Assembly: GCA_038373885.1 (NCBI GenBank) | Contig: JAWZYV010019608.1 | Span: forward strand, 657,461-721,460 | Direction: 5' to 3' | From: Cheiracanthium punctorium | Lineage: Eukaryota > Arthropoda > Arachnida > Araneae > Cheiracanthiidae | Length of the DNA stretch: 64,000 nucleotides | In this document: positions 57,332 to 64,000 of the stretch, piece after piece | Numbering within the stretch: the stretch's first letter is position 1 | Layout of the letters: each line of letters starts with the position of its first letter | Position numbers and translations under genes: made by a program | Notes under the pieces: generated by a model | What the model saw: the letters and a program-made list of their open reading frames with translations, nothing else | Database searches by the model: none | What the model was told of the DNA's origin: nothing

Positions 57332-57851
57332 ATGTAGGATATGTTACAAAAACGAAGAAACGGCACGTCGCATTATTTATGAGTATGATGCCTTTGTCCT
57401 CATTCGTTTCACAACTTTATAGGAATCATCAATACTAAAAAGTCACACCTTTGTTCCATAAAGGGCTTGTCTGCCCAATTAAATGGAACAAGGAAGTATT
57501 GGGTTTGAAGCGTTGGCACAAAATGCTACCGTAAGCAGAGGTGGCAGCTACTACCTGACAAACACTAAAGGCCATTGCCCACACCCAGCGAGTGTCGCGG
57601 CTACAATGTATTTGAAAGGGAATATTTGGCCGGCGACACATGGGCTGTCCTCTACCGAATAATAGATGGAATGTGAAACCACAAGTGTGAAAACCGCAAT
57701 ATTATCCACATTCCCCAATTACCTATTGTCCGGAGTATCTCCCTCTTTCTTTGCGGTGCGAAAAATTGATTGCTTACAAGTGATAATTGGTTCCGCTACT
57801 GGCACCCTACTGCTGGCGACAAACGACAGTCTCTCGATGTGGAAAGCGGCC

Positions 57852-58299
57852 TTAACCCTTTAACGCGCAGTGATCCCGCTCTGAGATCACCAAACTCTGA
57901 CGTTTTGATTGTTGCCAGTCATATAGATTTGATTTCTATAAAAAATAGTGGCGGGTGACATAGCTCCATGAGAATCCTTTGCTTTTTAGCACGTCATTTC
58001 TCGTAAAAAAGATTGGTCACGATTACTTTAACAGCATTGGCATCTGCTGGAAAATGGAAGAATGCGAAAACAGCTAGATTGGTTGCCCAATGCTGAAAAC
58101 AGGGCAGCCGTTGCCATCGCTCGACTTAACTACCAGCAAGATTGCGGACGATCGAAACGTTCATCGCGTGCCACAAATCTAGAGACCCTTTTTTTGACGC
58201 AGCTGACTGTGCTCGCGCACAGCCAGCGCACAGGCTGAAAAAAGGGCAACGGCTGCCCTTTTTTCAGCATTGGAAAGGGGTTGCGCCTCAAAGGGTTAA
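57852..58299 (+). mobile_element. TTAA MITE, copy J
   Basis: TTAA on both sides; CCCTTTAACGCGCAGTG left, TTGCGCCTCAAAGGG right. Confidence 0.8.
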
Positions 58300-59000
58300 A
58301 GCGTAAACAAGACCATACTGGAAGGTGCTTTATAATCGGTGAGTTCCCCCTGCATGATTAACCTTTCTTGTTTAGAACTGCTTTACAGAATGAGCCATTT
58401 CATATCGTTGATGATCAAAACTTTTTTTGTTCCCCTTCAGATTACGGCAGGTAAGTTTCGAATGAACAATGGCCGAGGAGGAAATAAAAAACCTGGTAAT
58501 AGGACATGCTGGAGATGGTCGAAGGGGGAAAAAAGAACTATTATGAGCATACCTTTTAGAAGATTTCTTTGAAAACGGAGAATTTTTCGGAGGCTTTGCC
58601 CCACCCACGGCGAAATGAAAGAGCAGGACATCAGACCCGAATGGAGGTTCCCTTATCAGAGCTGCATTTGTGGCACGCCCCAAAAATTATGGGCTAACCA
58701 TTTTTCAAGGGAACAAATATTATCAACTTTAAAGCGCAGACAGTAAACTATAGAACGTTTCCGGAGATTTGGGTAATGGCCAGTGTACTGAATATACTAT
58801 TCAGCAGAAAAGGAAAGAAAAAATGTCTTTGTATTCGTTCCGACTTTAGCTGACGTTGTTTTGTTATATCCTGGGTGTAGGGCACGCCAATGATGAACTG
58901 ATATCTAACGAAAAATATCAGATGTAAGATATGAATATGAGCGAAATATATAGTATACGATGGAACATGTATGTATGCATATATGATATACTAACTCGAG

Positions 59001-59205
59001 CAGTGCCGTATCCGGGGAGGGGAAGGGCTGAAAAGATTATGCTGTAGGAGAACATTGTGCTTTATTGTACATTTTGTCTTGGACAAAATTAGCTTTTTAC
59101 TAAAGTAAGATTCTGGCACCACCACTCCTCCCTCCCCCCCCCCCCTACAAAAAAAAAAGAAAGTAAAAGAAAATCAAAACGTCTGTTGTGTGTATCCGCC
59201 ACTGA
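59001..59205 (+). mobile_element. hAT MITE (CAGTGCCGTATCCGG)
   Basis: CAGTGCCGTATCCGGGG to GTGTATCCGCCACTG; TSD AACTCGAG/AATTCGAG (58993-59000, 59206-59213), 7 of 8. Confidence 0.8.
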
Positions 59206-59335
59206 ATTCGAGTTAATTGAACGAGAAATGGCAACTGTACCCGTAAACTTTTATGAATATTTTTGTGAATGAACGGACGTTAACTGGCAAGAAAGTTGAT
59301 TTACTATCTACGTTATTTATTTTTGGTTTTCGAAG

Positions 59336-60303
59336 CAGGCCCGGACTGGCCATAGAGATGAGACGGGCTCAGCCCGAGCCCGAGCCCGGGCCCTAACCGG
59401 GCTCGGGCTCTGAAATTCACAATTGTGTTCGGGCTCGGGCGGGCTCGGGCTCATGAAAAATTTCTCCTTTATTGAACATACTGCTTGAAACCGATTTCAA
59501 AAAGTGATTCGTGAGGAAAATAAAAGTACTTATAAAAGATAAATAAATAAATAAACAAATAAAAATAGCGGCACGGGCGCTTAGAAGGTGCAAGAAGCTC
59601 TTTGGGTATTCTAGAACTGCGGTTTATATTCCTTAGTTAGTCGTGAGATCCGACATTTTTTGATAAAAGATGGATACAAAGAATTAGAAAGTGCATTGGG
59701 AGTTTGCAACTAGTATATTTGTCTTTGATTTGCACAAACGGGAAAATTTATTGTATTCTATCAATGAAGTAACTGAATTTTTTTATCTTTAGCTGAAATT
59801 TCGGGCTCGGGCTCGGGCGGGCTCGGATGAAAAGTCCTCGGGCTCGGGCTTCAAAAAATGAGTCCGAACTCATCTCTAACTGGCCAGGGTGTCCGACTGT
59901 CTGCAGATGGATGGGCCCCCAAACAGAAAAAAGAAAGATAATACAAAAAAAAGTGCTATACTGATAGCACTTGAAGAAGTTTAACACGTACAAAATATTT
60001 TGCAGCTGCAATTGCGCCTCAGAAGGCTTCAAAACACATCCTTTTAAATGTAGTTCTCAAAATTTTTTTGAGTGAGGGTTCCGAATGAGCAAGGGATTCA
60101 TTAATATGAATGACGCATATTAATTAATAGGTCATTATTTTATGAATCCATTAATTATCAAATATAATTAATTAACAATAACACCATACCTACCCCATAC
60201 CCCGAAAGTCAACACACCCTATTATTTATCGTTTACACAATAACCCCCCCCCTTCTCTTTGAATTTGAGACGGGCGGGCCCTTACCCTCTCAGTCCGGGC
60301 CTG
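59336..60303 (+). mobile_element. hAT element (CAGGCCCGGACTGG) hosting another hAT
   Basis: CAGGCCCGGACTGGCC to CTCAGTCCGGGCCTG; TTTCGAAG is duplicated exactly at 59328-59335 and 60304-60311. The nested element 59353-59878 begins 17 bases inside its left TIR. Confidence 0.9.
59353..59878 (+). mobile_element. hAT element (TAGAGATGAG), compact copy
   Basis: TAGAGATGAGACGGGCTC to CGAACTCATCTCTA with GCCCGAG arrays inside both ends; ACTGGCCA is duplicated exactly at 59345-59352 and 59879-59886. Reverse-oriented relative of 12793-14155, without the satellite insertion. Confidence 0.9.
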
Positions 60304-60332
60304 TTTCGAAGAAATCGGTTATTTTATATTCG

Positions 60333-60368
60333 TCAGCATTGGGAAAGGGTTGCGCCTCAAAGGGTTAA
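60333..60368 (+). mobile_element. TTAA MITE end fragment, copy K
   Basis: TCAGCATTGGGAAAGGG then TTGCGCCTCAAAGGG and TTAA: only the right 36 bases of the family remain, next to the hAT 59336-60303. Confidence 0.65.
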
Positions 60369-60704
60369 CTTCGGACAATCAGTACATTAAATCAAAATGT
60401 TACCCTTAAGAAATTTCTTCGGAGGAAGGTGGTGAAAGAACACTGCCATAGGAACCGCCATAGGAAAGGCGACTCCCAGTTCGAAAATTTATCCAAGAGA
60501 CTAGCCAAATACTTCGAGCAATCAGAAGTTCGAGCTATTGATATTTGCCCTTTTCCCCTTTCCTCTTTAATGAATAAATAAATTGTTAGTCGTTTAGTAA
60601 AAAATTAAAAATAAATTTAATAAAAAAAGTAAATTGTTAGTCCTTTAATGATAAAAATATGCACGAAAAGTTTCTTCTCGAACTCGAATTAGTCACCAGT
60701 GAGG

Positions 60705-60869
60705 CATGGGCGCCGGCAGGATAGGGCAAGGGGGGGGGCACTTGCCCCTCCCTGGATTTTTGTATGTAGTGTTTTCCCTTGCTTTTTTGTTCTTTCCAAT
60801 ATGGTAACCATACGTTGAAGTAGTCTTAGCCTTCCCCCCCCCCTGGAAAATATTCTGTCGACGCCCATG
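60705..60869 (+). mobile_element. hAT MITE (CATGGGCGCCGGCAG), second copy
   Basis: Same family as 46994-47151 throughout; TSD CAGTGAGG/CAGGGAGG (60697-60704, 60870-60877), 7 of 8. Confidence 0.86.
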
Positions 60870-60877
60870 CAGGGAGG

Positions 60878-62709
60878 AGAATTTTTTCTATACGAAATGA
60901 TCTGAATGGTAAGAAATACGTTGTTTAAAAAGAAAAAAAAATAATCCTATGGTTTATTATTATTATATGATTTTTCCAAGCATGAAAAGAAATTAAAACT
61001 TTTAGAAAACTTCGACTTGTAGAATACTTCGAGTTATAGAAAAAAAATGCGTTGAAAATATTAAACCGCATTGGGATTACATGAAAACTTCGAGATAAAC
61101 GAATGTTCGATTTATGAGACTTCGAGTTATCGCGAGCTCACTTATTGTGTGTATTTAAAGAGAGAGAGAGAGAAAGAGATAAGTCCTTTTCTTTTTACTA
61201 TCAGCATCAATTAATTTTCAATCCAGTCTAAAATGTGCGCGTGTGTGTGTGAACGGAGGGGGGGGGGGGGGTTACACACCAACAAAATGACTTATGCAAG
61301 ACGTGGGCATCTGTTTCAAAAAAAAAGAGAAGAAAAAAAATGGGGGGAGATTAGTGGTAGAGTAATGCCTACCTGGGGTAAGTAGTAGCCTGAATCGGAG
61401 GGTGCGGTTGACGAGATTAGAAAATTGAAGATACATGCTCCCGGAATGAATCGACTGGCGGCGTTCAGTTACCTTTCTTTCCACTGTTTTCTTTTTCTTT
61501 TCTCTCTAACGGAGATAACGATTGATTATTGTCTTTCTTTCACACTCAGAGGTAAGGGCTCCTTTCAGTGAGTGCATATCCTGCTATTGATTCTATTATG
61601 AATGCCCGGTCCTCTGATCACTATTAATATTTCATTTTGATAGAGGAGTGAAATAGAAAAAAAAGAAGCAGAAGAGATAAAGCGCACTCTGAAGGTTTTT
61701 TTTTATCCTTCTTTCTTTTCAATCTAAAAGCAAAAACCATTAATTTTGTTCTGTATTAATGTGGGCGTATTCTTTACAATCAGAGATATTTGGAAGTTCG
61801 TAGAATTGTTTTGCCCAGCAGTTGTGGACTGCTTTTTTCGGAGTTTTGATAGCAGGGTCTTTGAGACTCCAGCCACTCTTTTTCCCGGAAAAAAATGCTT
61901 TGGGTAGGCAAAAGAACAATGTGTTTTATTGTATATATCATTTTTATTAGCCCCCCAGAAAATAATTAAGAAAAGTTCAGGTACTGTCTCCTGTTGAAAC
62001 TACGTTACTAAATGTACGTTGGATTTGTTTGACGTTTTTGTAAGATGTGAGCAACTATGATGTGATGTATTTGTATTCCTTTACCATAAAACACTTTTCA
62101 GTATTGAAATCTGTATTAAAATCGCCTACTAAAACTGTTTTAACAATCTTCGCATGGCGTTTTCTAACTATACTTCAGCTTTATTCCTTTATAAATACTG
62201 TTTGAAAAGTGTATCATAATCTATGATTATACGGTATTTGTGATCCTTCTTCCATAAAACATTTCTTTGGAATTGAAATCTATATTAAAATCGCCTCCTA
62301 AAAGTGTTTTACAATCTTCGTCAGACATGTTCTAACTATACTTCTCCTTTGTGATTAACTGTAGATTTTGCCAGTTTCTCGCCAAATAGGGAAGATTTCG
62401 CCAAGCTAAGCTCAGTTTTGGGGGATTTGGGGCATTGTTTGGCGCCAAAACTTGGCGATAAATCACCAAAAATTGCTAACTTTGACAAATTTTAACATTT
62501 TACTCTCCCCCCCTCACAACTTTCTAGCAACCCTATCGAAAAATTCAACGAAAACATATCTACACAAATCACATCTGCATGAATGTCCACAATTATGTCG
62601 AAAGAAAATACCGTCGTGAACGAAATAGCACTCTATTTCTAAAATGGTATTTAAAACTTTTCAGAATAACCAATCATAATTGTTTTCTAGGAAGAAGGAA
62701 GGTTATAGC
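60878..62709. other. Decayed pogo-like words and nothing else recognised
   Basis: CTTCGAGTTAT-type words to 61140 echo pogo/Tigger ends. A G-run lies at 61257-61271, and a GGCGCCAAAACTTGGCGATA motif at about 62440 matches the palindromic repeats of 55.1-55.7 kb. Confidence 0.35.
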
Positions 62710-63478
62710 TAGGGTTGCCAACCGTCCCGCGAGAGCCGGAACGCCCCGTTTCTAGGGCTTTAGAGGACACGTCCCGCGAAAGGTGTGTGCGGGACGCCAA
62801 ATGTCCCGCTTTTGGCCAGTTTTTTTAATAGAATAAGTAATTTAATAATTGGTTAAATTATAATGATCTCAGAAGAGATTTTAGACATTCGATTGTGTGA
62901 CAAGTGATTGAAGTTTCTTTCCTAAAAATTAGGGTCTAAGCTGAAGTGCTTGTATAGTTTCTTTTCTAAACAAGTAATATTATGATTTTAGTAAAAGTAC
63001 TTTGATATATCTTTTATTCCAATTAAATAATAATTATAATCGTAGCGGATTTAAGACTACAAATTTCTCTTTTATTGTTATCGATACCTACTTATGTATT
63101 GCTTTAATTATTTTTAAAATGCCAAATTAAAAAGATTATTTCTGTTAGTGAAAGAAAATAAAGAGTTGATTTAATTGCAAATGATAGTATTATTTGTTTT
63201 GACCACAAAGAAGAGAGTTGGAAGACTAACTGTAGTTGATTTATAGTTTTAATGATTGTTTTGACTGCCAATTATGTTGTATGTATAATTATATCGAATT
63301 TGTTGTCAGCATAATATTCAATAAAACTATTTAAAGTGTAAAAATTAAATATGGTTTTAATTGCGTTTCTCTCGCTTTCCTGTTATAAGTAAGCTGGTTT
63401 CTGCTTTTTTTTTAAGCCATGTCCCGTATTTTAATTTCGGAAGTCCCGTAAATCCACGTATAAAAGTTGGCAAGCCTG
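62710..63478 (+). mobile_element. hAT-type element (TAGGGTTGCCAAC / GTTGGCAAGCCTG)
   Basis: GTTATAGC is duplicated exactly at 62702-62709 and 63479-63486. The termini are TAGGGTTGCCAACCG and, reversed, CAGGCTTGCCAACTTT. Internal words rich in GTCCCG echo 2684-3481. Non-coding. Confidence 0.87.
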
Positions 63479-63506
63479 GTTATAGCGTGCAAGGTTTTTC
63501 CTTTTT

Positions 63507-63987
63507 ACTATCCGAACATGTACCATGTAAGGAAAGTATTGTAATCATGAAAAAATTTGACTTCGAGATTTTGGTGTATTGACACGTTTTGAGGTCTTCT
63601 GAATTCATTTATGCTACTTTTACGAGATGTATGTGATGTTGTATGTTGTGTGTGTGTGTGTGTGTACGTGAGTGAACACGATAGCTCCTAAACGGGGCAT
63701 TCGATAGAGCTCAAATTGGGTATATATGTTATAAACCACGTCGCAAGACGTATTGATTTTGGTGTGTATAGGACTTATAGTTTTTCTACAGGGCTACGAC
63801 AAAGATTTCTTTTACATTATGGCCTATGGGGGAAATTCTTGAAAGTGCGCTAGCGTTTAAACGGCGCATTCGATTGAGCTTCAATTTGGTATATATGTTT
63901 GAATGATTCATCGATTAAAATTTATTTAAATGCTTGGTAATGATCTTAATCGTAAGTGTTCGGAAAGTCGAGTGGAGTCACTCCAGA
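63507..63987 (+). mobile_element. Satellite-bearing element, single unit
   Basis: ACTATCCGAACATGTACC leader, short TG tract, one unit (63698-63866, 169 bp), and the tail ending in GGAGTCACTCCAGA before T-rich sequence at the window edge. Confidence 0.75.
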
Positions 63988-64000
63988 TTTTTCTTTTTTT

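Larger units (their letters stand above)
54543..57421 (+). pseudogene. LINE ORF2 3' relic (RNase H and CCHC-like tail), split by nested insertions
   Basis: 54543-54617 encodes WVPGHKGIGGNEKADELTKQ, the RNase H signature of Jockey/I-type LINEs, then a stop. Another frame (54625-54890) gives KIWCDSSREKHAKNM and ADEILRCSRLKIGIIIGFST, the segment downstream of RNase H. The frame is broken at 54895 by a hAT insertion. It resumes at about 57334 with RICYKNEETARRIIYEYD, the cysteine-rich 'C..C...EET..H' tail, and a TAG at 57419. An 8-bp TSD (ATGTAGGA) joins the halves across the insertion, with one frame change. It is a dead copy. Confidence 0.75.

Noticed and set aside
57435..57641. 68-codon minus-strand frame with protein-like composition
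   Set aside because: No recognised family, no splice context and next to the LINE relic; I could not support a gene.

Overview
The window is nuclear DNA from an animal with a large, repeat-rich genome. The GT-AG spliced heparan sulfate 3-O-sulfotransferase gene shows it is a metazoan. The repeat families (173-bp satellite-bearing elements opening with ACTTTCC palindromes, GGCGTAGCC/GGCGCACCC hAT MITEs, TTAA MITEs) look to me like those of orb-weaving spiders. That lineage call rests on recall, not on a search. Only one host gene is recognisable. Nearly everything else is transposable-element sequence, much of it nested, and most boundaries below are fixed by target-site duplications (TSDs) read directly from the sequence.

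Layout. 1-10 kb: AT-rich DNA with two hAT-type elements (1879-2099; 2684-3481 with a tRNA-like SINE inside) and a TIR element packed with AAGCTTG repeats (7258-8470). 10.4-18.7 kb: a nested cluster with a piggyBac-type relic (10429-11683) split by a hAT element, a TTAA MITE next to a hAT MITE, a TAGAGATGAG hAT (12793-14155) carrying a satellite element, a CATAAGCG hAT (14804-15751), and a second TAGAGATGAG-type hAT (15775-17803) containing four further insertions. 20.9-28.5 kb: a satellite element with no satellite units but a solo LTR inside, many TTAA MITEs, a 122-bp Penelope-type mini-insertion, a Harbinger-like MITE and several hAT MITEs with exact 8-bp TSDs. 28.6-32.1 kb: a long palindrome split by a MITE, then a mariner-type element (30259-32115) whose transposase relic is cut by two later insertions. 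33-35 kb: a canonical non-autonomous Helitron with tandem CCACTAGATGGCGC-like motifs.

36.6-42.4 kb: the last three coding exons of the sulfotransferase gene, with their introns, stop codon and polyadenylation signal; its 5' exons lie outside the window. 45.1-46.8 kb: a bounded Penelope-like element with inverted terminal repeats, a GIY-YIG nuclease relic and a 13-bp TSD. 46.9-51.5 kb: a Tc1/mariner-type MITE, a hAT (DUF4371) transposase relic, a 1.3-kb TIR element carrying an intact ORF that joins a transposase-type helix-turn-helix to a Helitron-associated DUF6570-like domain, and a Tc1 transposase pseudogene. 53.5-57.4 kb: a LINE RNase H relic split by a hAT element, itself split by a 2-kb satellite element. 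57.8-64 kb: TTAA MITEs, nested hATs (59336-60303) and another single-unit satellite element at the right edge.

Functionally the window is a museum of DNA transposition around one glycosaminoglycan-modifying gene. The two observations I rate most novel are the helix-turn-helix/DUF6570 fusion ORF, whose stop codon comes from the element's own terminal repeat, and two sequence-distinct families that share one architecture: terminal palindrome, microsatellite, about 170-bp tandem units, 3' hairpin, CAGA, T-run.
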